A stretch of DNA of 64,000 nt from Aureimonas mangrovi (GCF_014058705.1 NZ_CP059692.1:124001-188000), one strand, 5' to 3'; shown: positions 9,845 to 18,577, counted from the stretch's first letter. A program made the numbers and translations. The notes: generated from the letters alone by a model not told the origin.

Positions 9845-10659
9845 TGCCGGCCGCGACCAAAGACGGCGCGCCCTTCTGGCGCAAGCGCACGAGCGCGGCG
9901 GAGTGGGCCGGCTGGCTCGCCTGGTTCGCCCTCGCGGTGCTTTTCGTCCTCTGCTTCCATGTGATGACGCAGAACACGATCTGGGCCTTCGCGTGGGACG
10001 CGCCACAGCAGGGCGCGGACCTGATCGCCCGCGCCTTTCCCCCGCGCTGGAGCTATGTGGAGCACCTGTGGGGACCGCTCTGGGACACGATCAACATCGC
10101 GACCCTCGGCACGCTTCTGGGCACTCTCATCGCCGTGCCGGTCGCGTTCCTCGCCGCGCGCAACACGACGCCGAGCGCGCTCATCCTGCGGCCGCTGGCC
10201 CTTCTGATCATCGTCGCCTCGCGCTCGATCAACTCGCTGATCTGGGCGCTGGTGCTGGTGGTGATCTTCGGGCCGGGGCTCCTGGCCGGCATTCTCGCCA
10301 TCGCGCTGCGCTCGATCGGCTTCGTCGGCAAGCTGCTCTACGAGGCGATCGAGGAGATCGACGAAAGCCAGGTGGAGGCGGTGCGCGCAACGGGCGCCGG
10401 CGGCGCCCAGGTTCTGGACTACGCGATCGTGCCGCAGATCCTGCCGGCTTTCGCGGGCATCACGGTGTTCCGCTGGGACATCAACATCCGCGAATCGACT
10501 ATCCTCGGGCTCGTGGGCGCCGGCGGCATCGGGTTGCAGCTTCAATCTTCGCTGAACACGCTCGCCTGGAGCCAGGTGTCGGTGATCTTCGCGCTGATCC
10601 TCGTGACGGTCGTCGTCTCCGAGTGGGTGTCCTCCAAGGTCCGCCACGCGATCATCTAA
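9844..10659 (+). CDS. phnE: Phosphonate ABC transporter permease (second PhnE)
   Basis: A 271-residue permease homologous to the preceding gene. Both share the pattern RALARN/AARNTTP, an EAA loop ([17 protein letters not shown]) and the segment DINIRESTILGLVGAGGIG. The ATG is chosen from the one-base overlap with the upstream stop, an arrangement typical of re-initiation. It is the last gene of phnDCEE and is followed by a GC-rich hairpin. The two copies differ too much for a recent duplication, so the pair is likely ancestral. Confidence 0.9.
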   Translation: MPAATKDGAPFWRKRTSAAEWAGWLAWFALAVLFVLCFHVMTQNTIWAFAWDAPQQGADLIARAFPPRWSYVEHLWGPLWDTINIATLGTLLGTLIAVPVAFLAARNTTPSALILRPLALLIIVASRSINSLIWALVLVVIFGPGLLAGILAIALRSIGFVGKLLYEAIEEIDESQVEAVRATGAGGAQVLDYAIVPQILPAFAGITVFRWDINIRESTILGLVGAGGIGLQLQSSLNTLAWSQVSVIFALILVTVVVSEWVSSKVRHAII

Positions 10660-10676
10660 ACGCGCTTCACGCAAAA

Positions 10677-10700
10677 GCGGCGCCGGTTTCCCGGCGCCGC
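10677..10700. terminator. GC-rich hairpin between convergent phnE and sqdB
   Basis: A 10-bp perfect stem (GCGGCGCCGG with CCGGCGCCGC) encloses a TTTC loop between two convergent genes. No T-run follows on the plus strand, though four A precede it, so it may stop minus-strand transcription better than plus. Confidence 0.55.
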
Positions 10701-10706
10701 CCTCGT

Positions 10707-11903
10707 TCATTCTGCGGCGAGCGGCGGCTGGACCGGCTCGGGGCGCACCCAGCGCGAGGAGCAGACGATGCGGCCGGTGTCGATGCGGTCCGCGTAGCGG
10801 CCGGCAACGTTCACGACCTCGTCGAGAAGCCCCTGCGACAGCTTCGTCGGGTCGAGGCCAAGCTTCAGGAGCGAATCGTTGGCGACGACCAACTCGTTCT
10901 CCGGCGCCTCCTTGCGCGGGTTCTCCATCAGTTCGACGGGCACGCCGGTCTTGTCGGAGATCATCTGCGCCAGATCGCGGACGCGATGCGTCTCTGTCAT
11001 CTGGTTCATGATCTTCACCCGCTCGCCGCGCGCCGGGCCGGAACCGATCGCCAGCTCGATGCAGCGCACCGTATCGCGGATGTGGATGAAGGCACGGGTC
11101 TGACCGCCCGTACCGTGGACGGTCAGCGGATGGCCGATCGCGGCCTGCGCCAGGAAGCGGTTCAGCACCGTGCCGTAGTCGCCGTCATAGTCGAAGCGGT
11201 TGACGAGCCGCTCGTCGAGCTCCGTCTCGGGCGTCGAGGTGCCCCAGACGATGCCCTGATGGAGATCGGTGACGCGCAGGCCGTCGTTCTTGGCGTAGTA
11301 GAGGAACAGGAGCTGATCGAGCGTCTTGGTCATGTGGTAGATCGAGCCCGGATCCACCGGGTACAGAATCTCCACATTCGCCTCCGCCCCGCCCGAGCGC
11401 AGCGTCGCGTCGATGTAGCCTTCGGGGATCATCATCCCCTTGGTCTTGCCGTAGCCGTAGACGCCCATCGTGCCCAGATGCACGAGATGGGCGTCCGGAC
11501 AGGCCTCGACCATCGCGCAGAGAACCGCGCTCGTGGCGTTGACGTTGTTGTCCACCGTGTAGCGCTTGTGCCAGGGCGACTTCATCGAATAGGGCGCGGC
11601 GCGCTGTTCGGCGAAGTGGACGATGGCGTCCGGACCGATGCGCCGGAACAGCGCCTCCAGCGCGTCGTAATCCTTCGCGACGTCCATCTCTTCGAAGGCG
11701 ATCGGCCTGTTGCCGGTCTCGCGCCAGGCCTCCAGGCGCTCGGTCAGCTCGCGGATAGGCGTCAGGCTCTGCACACCGAGTTCCTCGTCGGCGCGGCGAC
11801 GCACGAGATTGTCGACGATGGTGACGTCATGACCGCGAGCGGCCAGATGCAGGGACGTTGCCCAGCCGCAGAAGCCGTCTCCGCCGAGGATGATGATTTT
11901 CAT
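10707..11903 (-). CDS. sqdB: UDP-sulfoquinovose synthase
   Basis: A 398-residue SDR-superfamily enzyme that adds sulfite to a UDP-glucose-derived intermediate to make UDP-sulfoquinovose, the head-group donor for the sulfolipid SQDG. The N-terminal NAD motif is GGDGFCGW, a hallmark of SqdB. The catalytic region has LGTMGVYGYGKT and the YxxxK pair in IYHMTK. The start at 11903 places the dinucleotide fold at residue 7; longer in-frame extensions would have no family support. It is divergent from a GT4 glycosyltransferase (88-base gap) that could use its product. SQDG replaces phospholipid under phosphate limitation, which fits the adjacent phosphonate importer. Confidence 0.95.
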   Translation of the reverse strand: MKIIILGGDGFCGWATSLHLAARGHDVTIVDNLVRRRADEELGVQSLTPIRELTERLEAWRETGNRPIAFEEMDVAKDYDALEALFRRIGPDAIVHFAEQRAAPYSMKSPWHKRYTVDNNVNATSAVLCAMVEACPDAHLVHLGTMGVYGYGKTKGMMIPEGYIDATLRSGGAEANVEILYPVDPGSIYHMTKTLDQLLFLYYAKNDGLRVTDLHQGIVWGTSTPETELDERLVNRFDYDGDYGTVLNRFLAQAAIGHPLTVHGTGGQTRAFIHIRDTVRCIELAIGSGPARGERVKIMNQMTETHRVRDLAQMISDKTGVPVELMENPRKEAPENELVVANDSLLKLGLDPTKLSQGLLDEVVNVAGRYADRIDTGRIVCSSRWVRPEPVQPPLAAE

Positions 11904-11991
11904 GACGCTACGCGTTCCATTGTTACACTGATGCGGACGTTCTAAGCACGGATCACAAAACTGCGACGGCTTTTTTAAGAGCGAACGTGAC

Positions 11992-13080
11992 ATGAGTACA
12001 AACTTGTCGTCTTTCCAGAACCGCCGGATGAAGATTCTCATCGCGAGCGATGCATGGATGCCGCAGATCAACGGCGTGGTGCGCGTCTTCGAAACCACCG
12101 CGAAGCTTCTCGAAGCGATGGGCCACACGGTGGAGGTCGTCGGGCCGGATCGTTTCCGCACCATGCCCGCGCCCGGCTACCCGGAAGTTCGGCTGGCGAT
12201 CGCGCCCGGCCGCGTGCTGGCCGAAATCATCGAAAGTTTCCGCCCGGACGCGATTCATGTGCCGGTGGAAGGGCCGATCGGTCTTTCGGCCCGCCACTAC
12301 TGCCGCAAGCACGGCATTCCCTTCACCACCTCGTTCCACACGCGCTTCGGCGAATATTTCGAGAAGCGCGTGGGGATCGGCGGCACCGCCGCGCTCGGCG
12401 TGCAGCGCTGGTTCCACTCGGCCGGCGCGGCGATCATGGTGCAGACGAAGACCCTGGAAACCCAGCTCGCCGAGGCGGGATTTGCCAATATCCGCAGTTG
12501 GGGCCGCGCCGTGGATACGCGCTTCTTCCGCCCGATGCGCGAGGAAGCCGGATTCGACAAGGATTTCCTCGGCCTGCCCGGCCCGATCTTCCTGTATCTC
12601 GGCCGCGTCTCGAAGGAGAAGAACCTCGAGGCCTTCCTCGATCTCGATCTGCCGGGCTCGAAGGTGATCGTGGGCGACGGCCCGGCAGCGCCGGCGCTCC
12701 AGAAGGCGTATCCGCAGGCGCATTTCCTCGGCTACCGCACGGGCGAGGATCTCGCCCGGCATCTCTCGGCGGCCGACGTCTTCGTCTTCCCTTCGCGCTT
12801 CGAGACCTTCGGCCTCGTCGTCCTGGAGGCGCTCGCCTGCGGAACGCCCGTCGCCGCCTTTCCGGTGCCCGGGCCGCTCGACATTCTCGGCGACAGCCCC
12901 GTCGGCGTTCTCGGAGAGGACCTCAGGGCCGGTGCCCTCGCAGCGCTCCGGATCGACCGCGCGGCCTGCCGGCGCTTTGCCGAGGGCTTCTCCTGGGAGG
13001 CCTGCACGCGCGAGTTCGAAGGAAATCTCGTGCCGATCCCGCAGGCCGTCTGGGCGCTCGACGCACCGGACGCCGCTTGA
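11992..13080 (+). CDS. GT4-family glycosyltransferase, candidate glycolipid (SqdX/glycosyl-DAG) synthase
   Basis: A 362-residue retaining glycosyltransferase of GT4/GT-B type. The N-terminal acceptor domain has ASDAWMPQINGVVRV, and the donor domain has LYLGRVSKEKNLEAF near residue 200 and the nucleotide-sugar motif FPSRFETFGLVVLEALACG. It is probably peripheral at the inner membrane. Adjacency to sqdB suggests transfer of sulfoquinovose, or of glucuronic acid or another hexose, to diacylglycerol, as SqdX and related rhizobial GT4 enzymes do. That is inference, since canonical rhizobial sqdD and sqdC are absent here. The start at 11992 or the ATG at 12028 are both possible; neither has a strong Shine-Dalgarno sequence. 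Confidence 0.75.
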   Translation: MSTNLSSFQNRRMKILIASDAWMPQINGVVRVFETTAKLLEAMGHTVEVVGPDRFRTMPAPGYPEVRLAIAPGRVLAEIIESFRPDAIHVPVEGPIGLSARHYCRKHGIPFTTSFHTRFGEYFEKRVGIGGTAALGVQRWFHSAGAAIMVQTKTLETQLAEAGFANIRSWGRAVDTRFFRPMREEAGFDKDFLGLPGPIFLYLGRVSKEKNLEAFLDLDLPGSKVIVGDGPAAPALQKAYPQAHFLGYRTGEDLARHLSAADVFVFPSRFETFGLVVLEALACGTPVAAFPVPGPLDILGDSPVGVLGEDLRAGALAALRIDRAACRRFAEGFSWEACTREFEGNLVPIPQAVWALDAPDAA

Positions 13081-13167
13081 ACGCTTGCTCCGGCCGCAAT
13101 TGCGACTTGGATTCGTTCCACGTTTTGCCCAAAGATGACGATCGGGCAACGAACCGGAGGCGGCGCG

Positions 13168-14211
13168 ATGAATGTGAAGCTTCCCGAGCCGCGTCCCGGC
13201 TCCGCCAGCGTGCCGCAACTGCGCGTCGGCTTCGTGCTCGCGCACCAGTTCACGCTGTCGGCGCTGTCGCTCTTCACCGACACGCTCCGCCTTGCCGCCG
13301 ACGAGGGTGACCGCTCGCGTCCGATCCATTGCTCCTGGGCGGTGATGTCGGCGCGCTCGGAGCCGATGCGCTCATCCTGCGGCATCTCGGTCTCCCGCAC
13401 TTCGCCCTTCGTCGATCCGCGCATGTTCGACTACGTCGTCGCCGTCGGCGGCCTGCTGCACGGCGGCCAGCAGATGGACACGGCCGGCGTCGACTATCTG
13501 CGCTCGGCGGCGGCGGCCGGCGTGCCGCTGATCGGCGTGTGCACCGGCTCGTTCATCCTCTCGCGCGCGGGCCTCATGAAGGGCCGGCGCACCTGCGTCT
13601 CCTGGTATCACTTCGCCGATTTCGAGGCCGAGTTCCCCGACCAGACGCCCGACGCCGACCGGCTGTTCATCACCGATCGCGATCGCATCACATGCGCTGG
13701 CGGCTCGGGCGTCGCGGATCTCGCGGCCCATCTCATCGCAACGCATGTCAGCGCGGCCGCCGCGCAGAAGTCGCTGCACGTTCTACAACTCCAGAACGCG
13801 CGTGCCGGCACCGATCCGCAGCCCCATGCCAACGTCGTGCCGGCCGACGACGAGCGCGTTCGCCGTGCCGTGCTCGTGATGGAGCAGCACGTCGCCGAGC
13901 CGCTGCCGATCGAGGCGATCGCCAACAAGCTGCGCCTGTCCACGCGCCAGCTCGAGCGCCTGTTCAACGACACGCTCGCGATCAGCCCGGCGATGGCCTA
14001 CCGCCAGCTTCGCCTGCGCTACGCGCGCCGGCTTCTGGAGACGACGCGCAAGAGCGTGACGCAGATCGCGGTGGAAGCGGGGTTCTGCGACGGCGCGCAT
14101 TTCGCGCGCCAGTTCAGGGGCTATTTCGGGGTCGCGCCGCGCGATGCCCGCGCCCATGCACGCCCCCTCGGCGCCCGGCCCGCGGTTGACGCGCCGGCAC
14201 TCACGCTGTAG
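13168..14211 (+). CDS. GlxA-family transcriptional regulator (DJ-1/PfpI domain plus AraC HTH)
   Basis: A 347-residue activator-type regulator. Residues about 15-190 form a DJ-1/PfpI-like ligand domain with the elbow motif GVCTGSFILSRAG. The C-terminal 100 residues are an AraC DNA-binding domain with two helix-turn-helix units (EAIANKLRLSTRQLERLF and TQIAVEAGFCDGAHFARQF). The ATG at 13168 is preferred over 13135 because GGAGG lies seven bases upstream. It precedes the betaine-type ABC transporter by 171 bases on the same strand. GlxA regulators next to such transporters often control quaternary-amine use, so it is the likely local regulator (inference). Confidence 0.88.
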   Translation: MNVKLPEPRPGSASVPQLRVGFVLAHQFTLSALSLFTDTLRLAADEGDRSRPIHCSWAVMSARSEPMRSSCGISVSRTSPFVDPRMFDYVVAVGGLLHGGQQMDTAGVDYLRSAAAAGVPLIGVCTGSFILSRAGLMKGRRTCVSWYHFADFEAEFPDQTPDADRLFITDRDRITCAGGSGVADLAAHLIATHVSAAAAQKSLHVLQLQNARAGTDPQPHANVVPADDERVRRAVLVMEQHVAEPLPIEAIANKLRLSTRQLERLFNDTLAISPAMAYRQLRLRYARRLLETTRKSVTQIAVEAGFCDGAHFARQFRGYFGVAPRDARAHARPLGARPAVDAPALTL

Positions 14212-14279
14212 CCAAAGCCCCTCATCGGGCGGCGCGGTTGGCTCGCAGCCCTCTTTTCTGTCGGGATTCTACCCAGCAG

Positions 14280-14306
14280 TGTCCGTTCTGGCATCGTCAG
14301 CGGACA
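14280..14306. promoter_or_regulatory. Inverted repeat TGTCCG...CGGACA upstream of proV, candidate operator
   Basis: Two perfect 6-bp arms (TGTCCG and CGGACA) are separated by 15 bases, about 76 bases before the proV start and 68 after the GlxA-type regulator stop. The spacing fits a dimeric AraC-type activator, but arms this short occur by chance fairly often. No clear -35/-10 pair was recognised beside it. Confidence 0.3.
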
Positions 14307-14382
14307 GGGTTCCCGTCACGATCCCGAACAGAGCCTCACAGGCGAGCATGCCTCGTTATTGAGCGCCCATGACGGAGTATCG

Positions 14383-15579
14383 ATGGAACGCATTCGCGTC
14401 ACGGATATCGTCAAGCTCTTCGGCGACGAAGAGGCGGCCGCCCTCGCCCTCCTGAAGGAAGGCGTCGGCAAGGCCGAGATTCTCGAACGCACGGGGGCCG
14501 TTCTCGGTCTCGACCGTGCGTCTTTTACCGTCGAAGAAGGCGAAATTCTGGTGGTGATGGGACTTTCGGGTTCCGGAAAGTCCACCATGCTTCGCTGCCT
14601 CAACCGCCTCGTCGAACCCTCGGACGGTTCGATCGTCGTGGACGGCACCGAGGTCACGACCCTTTCGCAGAAGCAATTGCTGGAGTTTCGCCGCGCCAAA
14701 TACGGCATGGTCTTCCAGCATTTCGCGCTGTTTCCCAACCGCACCATCGCGGAGAACGTGGAATACGGTCTCGAAGTGCAGGGTATGAACAAGTCCCGCC
14801 GCCGCGAGCGCGCCCTGGAGGCGATCGAACTTGTCGGCCTCAAGGGCTGGGACGCGAAATACCCGAACCAGCTTTCGGGCGGCATGCAGCAGCGCGCGGG
14901 CCTTGCGCGCGCCCTTGCCGTCGACGCCGACATCCTCCTGATGGACGAGGCCTTCTCAGCGCTCGACCCGCTCATCCGCCGCGACATGCAGGACGAGCTG
15001 AGCGCGCTCCAGACCAAGATGAAGAAGACCATCGTCTTCGTCTCCCACGATCTCGACGAGGCCATCCACCTCGGCGGGCGCATCGTCCTGATGAAGGATG
15101 GCGCCATCGTGCAGACCGGCTATCCGGAAGAGATCCTGTTGCGGCCGAACGGCGAATATGTCCGCCGCTTCGTCGAGCATATCGACGTCTCGTCGGTGCT
15201 CACCCTCGCACGCCTCGCCGACCGCTCGGCCCCCGCGCTGCGCCGCGATGCCGGGGCCGAGGCCGCCCGCGCGCTCTTCGCCGCCCACGCCGGCGAGCAC
15301 GCCGTCGTCACCTGCGAGGAGGGCCGCCCCGTCGGGCGCCTGTCGCGCACGGCGCTGGGCTCCGCCAACGGCTCGGCGGAGATCACCGCGCTGATGCAGC
15401 CCACGATGCCGACCGCCGATGGCGGCACGGTCCTCAAATCCGCCCTGCCCGCCATCGCGCGCGACCCCGAGGGCGTCGTCGTGGTGGACAAGGACGGGCG
15501 CTATCTCGGCGTTATCGACCAGAGCGGGGCGCTCACCGCCCTGTCCGGCGGCGACCAGAACGAGGAGGGCGCCCGATGA
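14383..15579 (+). CDS. proV: Glycine betaine/proline-type ABC transporter, ATP-binding protein
   Basis: A 398-residue ABC ATPase of the ProV/OpuAA group for osmoprotectant or quaternary-amine uptake. Walker A is GLSGSGKST, Q-loop VFQHFALFPNRT, signature LSGGMQQRAGLARAL and Walker B LLMDEAFSALDP. The typical ProV segment PNGEYVRRFVEHIDVSSV leads into a C-terminal region of about 125 residues where CBS domains normally sit; only a weak CBS-like pattern is visible (EGVVVVDKDGRYLGVID). ATG 14383 with GGAG upstream is chosen over an in-frame TTG at 14359. The stop overlaps proW by four bases. Confidence 0.88.
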   Translation: MERIRVTDIVKLFGDEEAAALALLKEGVGKAEILERTGAVLGLDRASFTVEEGEILVVMGLSGSGKSTMLRCLNRLVEPSDGSIVVDGTEVTTLSQKQLLEFRRAKYGMVFQHFALFPNRTIAENVEYGLEVQGMNKSRRRERALEAIELVGLKGWDAKYPNQLSGGMQQRAGLARALAVDADILLMDEAFSALDPLIRRDMQDELSALQTKMKKTIVFVSHDLDEAIHLGGRIVLMKDGAIVQTGYPEEILLRPNGEYVRRFVEHIDVSSVLTLARLADRSAPALRRDAGAEAARALFAAHAGEHAVVTCEEGRPVGRLSRTALGSANGSAEITALMQPTMPTADGGTVLKSALPAIARDPEGVVVVDKDGRYLGVIDQSGALTALSGGDQNEEGAR

Positions 15580-16436
15580 ACTGGTTTCTCGACGACAACG
15601 GCGAAATCCGCCGCTTCCCGCTGGACGATATCTCCGACTCCGCGCTGCGATGGATGACGTCGAACTTCTCCGACGTCACACGCGAGACGAGCCGGCTCGT
15701 GCGCGCCTGGATCAACTGGGCGACCGACGGGCTGAACGCCCTCCCGGCCTGGGTCATCATCCTCGCCATCGCCGGGCTGGCGCTGTGGCTTGCAGGCCGC
15801 AAGGTCGCGATCCTCGCGCTTCTCGGGCTCGCCTTCCTGTGGAACCTGCGTCTTTGGCCGGCGACGGTGGAGACGCTGGTGCTGGTGACGCTCGCCACGC
15901 TCGCCGCGCTCGCCATCGGCATCCCGATCGGCATCCTGTGCGCGCTGTCGCGCAGGGTCTGGCGCGGCGTCGGGCCGTTCCTCGACATGATGCAGACCAT
16001 GCCGAGCTTCGTGTACCTGATCCCGGCGATCCCCTTCTTCGGCCTCGGCGCCGTCTCGGCGGTGTTCGCCACGATCATCTTCTCGATGCCGCCCGTGATC
16101 CGCCTGACGGCGCTGGGCATCATGAACGTGCCGCGCGAGCTGATCGAGGCGTCCGACGCCTTCGGCACCACGACGACGCAGAAGCTCTTCAAGGTACAGC
16201 TTCCGCTCGCGCTGCCCACGATCATGGCGGGCATCAACCAAACGATCATGCTCTCGCTCTCGATGGTGGTCATCGCCTCGATGATCGGCGCCGGCGGCCT
16301 TGGCCGCGAGGTCTGGAGTTCGATCCAGCGCCTGGACGCCGGGCGCGGCTTCCAGGCCGGCATCGCGATCGTGATCGTCGCGGTGATCCTCGACCGGATC
16401 ACCCAGGCCATGGCGCAGCGCGCCCGGCCGAACTGA
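15576..16436 (+). CDS. proW: Glycine betaine/proline-type ABC transporter permease
   Basis: A 286-residue inner-membrane subunit. A soluble N-terminal stretch of about 50 residues (FLDDNGEIRRFPLDDI) is followed by hydrophobic segments from about residue 62. The core carries MMQTMPSFVYLIPAIPFFG, typical of ProW, and an EAA-like loop (EASDAFGTTTTQKLF) that docks on ProV. ATGA overlap with proV and a 38-base gap to proX define the operon. Confidence 0.88.
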   Translation: MNWFLDDNGEIRRFPLDDISDSALRWMTSNFSDVTRETSRLVRAWINWATDGLNALPAWVIILAIAGLALWLAGRKVAILALLGLAFLWNLRLWPATVETLVLVTLATLAALAIGIPIGILCALSRRVWRGVGPFLDMMQTMPSFVYLIPAIPFFGLGAVSAVFATIIFSMPPVIRLTALGIMNVPRELIEASDAFGTTTTQKLFKVQLPLALPTIMAGINQTIMLSLSMVVIASMIGAGGLGREVWSSIQRLDAGRGFQAGIAIVIVAVILDRITQAMAQRARPN

Positions 16437-16474
16437 CAAGCCAACACCCGAACGACAACAAAGGAAGGAAACCG

Positions 16475-17311
16475 ATGAAAAAGACGCTCGCAGCCATCCT
16501 CCTCGCCTCCGCCGCCATGACCGGCAGCGCCGCCGCGCAGGAAGGGACGGTGAACCTTGCCTATGTCGAGTGGTCGGATGCGATCGTGGCCACCAACATC
16601 CTCGCCGCCGTGCTCGAGGACGAAGGCTATACCGTCAACATGACGCCGCTGCCGGCCGCCGCCATGTGGCAGGCCGTCGCCACCGGCGAGGCCGACGCGA
16701 TGGTCGCGGCCTGGCTGCCGGTGACGCACGCCGCCTATTACGAGGAGCTGCAGGATCAGATCGAGGTGCTCGGCCCCAATATCGAGGGCGCCAAGCTCGG
16801 CTGGGCCGTTCCCGAATACATGGACATCTCTTCGATCGAGGATATCAAGGCCGACCCGAGCGTCGTGAACGGCCAGGTCATCGGCATCGATCCGGGCGCG
16901 GGCCTGATGCAGGCTTCGGAGAAGGCGATCTCCGACTACGAGCTCGACGTCACGCTGGTCGACGGCTCGGACGCCACGATGACCGCCGCGCTCCAGGACG
17001 CGATCTCGCGCGAGGAGCCGATCGTCGTCACCGCCTGGACGCCGCACTGGATGTTCTCGCGCTTCGACCTGAAATATCTCGACGACCCGATGGGCTCGCT
17101 CGGCGGCGAGGAGACCGTCAACAACGTTGTGCGCACCGGCCTGCAGGAAGACATGCCCGCGGTCTACGACATCCTTTCCAACTACAAGCTGACGCTCGCC
17201 GACGAGGAGGCGATCATGCTGGAGAACGAGGAGGGTGCGGACCCGGAGGAGACGGCGCGCGCCTGGGTCGATGCGAACCCCGACAAGGTCGCGGAGTGGA
17301 CCGCGCAGTAA
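16475..17311 (+). CDS. proX: Glycine betaine/choline-type ABC transporter, periplasmic binding protein (OpuAC family)
   Basis: A 278-residue periplasmic protein with a signal peptide (residues 1 to about 22, ending AAAQ). It has the OpuAC/ProX fold, including VNLAYVEWSDAIVATN, MWQAVATGEADAMVAAWLP and VVTAWTPHWMFSRFDL. The tryptophans in these motifs are candidates for the aromatic cage that holds trimethylammonium groups. AAGGAAGGAA precedes the ATG, the strongest ribosome-binding site of the operon, matching the need for excess binding protein. The ligand (glycine betaine, proline betaine or choline) cannot be decided from sequence alone. Confidence 0.88.
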   Translation: MKKTLAAILLASAAMTGSAAAQEGTVNLAYVEWSDAIVATNILAAVLEDEGYTVNMTPLPAAAMWQAVATGEADAMVAAWLPVTHAAYYEELQDQIEVLGPNIEGAKLGWAVPEYMDISSIEDIKADPSVVNGQVIGIDPGAGLMQASEKAISDYELDVTLVDGSDATMTAALQDAISREEPIVVTAWTPHWMFSRFDLKYLDDPMGSLGGEETVNNVVRTGLQEDMPAVYDILSNYKLTLADEEAIMLENEEGADPEETARAWVDANPDKVAEWTAQ

Positions 17312-17339
17312 GCGCGAGACAAATGAGCCTGAACGGGAG

Positions 17340-17363
17340 GGCCGGCCTTCAAGCCGGCCTTTT
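17340..17363 (+). terminator. Rho-independent terminator of the proVWX operon
   Basis: A GGCCGGC / GCCGGCC stem with a short CTTCAA loop is followed by TTTT, 28 bases after the proX stop. Confidence 0.8.
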
Positions 17364-17533
17364 CCGCGCAAGAAGGCCTGCGAGGACATCGCATGCGCGC
17401 AGATCCCCGCCGCGGCGATGACAAACCCGGCCAGATGCCCTATATCCTCCTCAGCCCATCCATCGTCCGCCCGTGACGCACCGCCGGCTTCTGCCGGTCG
17501 GGCGCGTTGCCGGCCCGTTCGAAAGCCGCAGCC

Positions 17534-17782
17534 ATGACAGAGACGTCCGCGAACGCCAGCGAACAGGCCAAGGTCTTCCGAGGCCCCGACCGTGCGGAAA
17601 AGGGCTCGGCGCTCGGCATGATCGCGGCGGAGGCCAAGGCCATGCACGACAAGACGGCGCGTCTTCGGGCGCAGCGTCTGGCGCGCGAAGAAACCGAAGC
17701 GGCCGAGGCCGCCGCACTGGAGGCGGCCAAGCCCGCCAAGAAGACCCCGGCGCGTCGCGTCCGCAAGACGGAAGCGGCCTGA
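17534..17782 (+). CDS. Small Ala/Lys-rich protein of unknown function upstream of rpsU
   Basis: An 82-residue, highly charged soluble protein (many Ala, Glu, Lys and Arg) with no signal peptide. The central part (EKGSALGMIAAEAKAMHDKTARLRAQRLAREE) is predicted helical, and the tail is basic (KKTPARRVRKTEAA). I do not recognise a named family. It sits 83 bases upstream of rpsU on the same strand, and codon use matches its neighbours. ATG 17534 is preferred to an in-frame start at 17507. It could bind RNA or the ribosome, but only composition and position suggest this. Confidence 0.6.
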   Translation: MTETSANASEQAKVFRGPDRAEKGSALGMIAAEAKAMHDKTARLRAQRLAREETEAAEAAALEAAKPAKKTPARRVRKTEAA

Positions 17783-17865
17783 GGGAAAAGACCCGCGCCG
17801 CAGGCTCGCCCGCGGCAACAACGTGACCGCATCGAAGGATTTCGAGCGTTCAGTCAGGAGATGAA

Positions 17866-18117
17866 TTGCAAGTTCTCGTTCGTGATAACAATGTCGACCA
17901 GGCGCTGCGCGCGCTGAAGAAGAAGCTCCAGCGCGAAGGCGTCTTCCGCGAGATGAAGGCGCGCCGCGCCTACGAGAAGCCTTCGGAAGAGCGCGCCCGC
18001 AAGAAGCAGGAAGCCGTGCGCCGCGCCAAGAAGGTCGCGCGCAAGAACGCCCAGCGTGAAGGTCTTCTGCCTGGCCCGAAGAAGAAGGCGCCCCGCGCTC
18101 CGCGCGCCGCAGCCTGA
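17866..18117 (+). CDS. rpsU: 30S ribosomal protein S21
   Basis: An 83-residue basic ribosomal protein of the small subunit, close to the 16S 3' end. It starts [20 protein letters not shown], continues [24 protein letters not shown] and ends in a Lys/Pro/Ala-rich tail typical of alphaproteobacteria. The start codon is TTG at 17866, supported by AGGAG five bases upstream and by the family N terminus. The nearby ATG at 17861 is out of frame and yields no S21 sequence. A strong terminator follows. Confidence 0.96.
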   Translation: MQVLVRDNNVDQALRALKKKLQREGVFREMKARRAYEKPSEERARKKQEAVRRAKKVARKNAQREGLLPGPKKKAPRAPRAAA

Positions 18118-18150
18118 TTCGCGCTGCCGGTGTCTCGCCGGTCGACTCGA

Positions 18151-18192
18151 AAGCCGACGCTCTCCCGAGCGCCGGCTTTTTTGTTTTTTTTT
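18151..18192 (+). terminator. Rho-independent terminator of rpsU
   Basis: An 11-bp stem with one mismatch (AGCCGACGCTC with GAGCGCCGGCT) and a short loop is followed by T6-G-T9, one of the strongest terminators in the window. Confidence 0.9.
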
Positions 18193-18577
18193 GGAATTAT
18201 TTTTTACGCCGCTTCTCGCTGGTCGCGCGTTAAAGCTTCCCTTTCGTCATCTTCGGAGCGCCCCGCTCGCGGCGCATCACGGGGACGTTACGGAATGCTC
18301 ACATCGGAGCGCGCCTGCCACGAAATTCGAGCGGGGCGCGCGAGCGCGATGCAGTGGCGGCGAAGGCGCTTTTGACGAGCGCCAGGCGTGTGGCCGTCGA
18401 TGGTGCGGTGCAAAACCGCGTTCAAAACCAACGAAACCTTATGGTATGGGCTCATGCACCGGCCGGAAAGCCATGTTTGGCGCTCGGCCGACCTGAATGC
18501 GTGGATCCATAGTCGTGTCTCCGGACTGCCTGGCATCGAGTTCCGAATGAAATACAGGGCCGCGCGGAAGAGCAGCA
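18193..18577. other. Intergenic region between rpsU and the GMC oxidoreductase gene
   Basis: This 385-base stretch is more AT-rich than its surroundings at its left end. Open frames in it are short and show no family resemblance. It presumably holds the promoter of the oxidoreductase gene, but I cannot pick out convincing -35/-10 elements. Confidence 0.5.
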
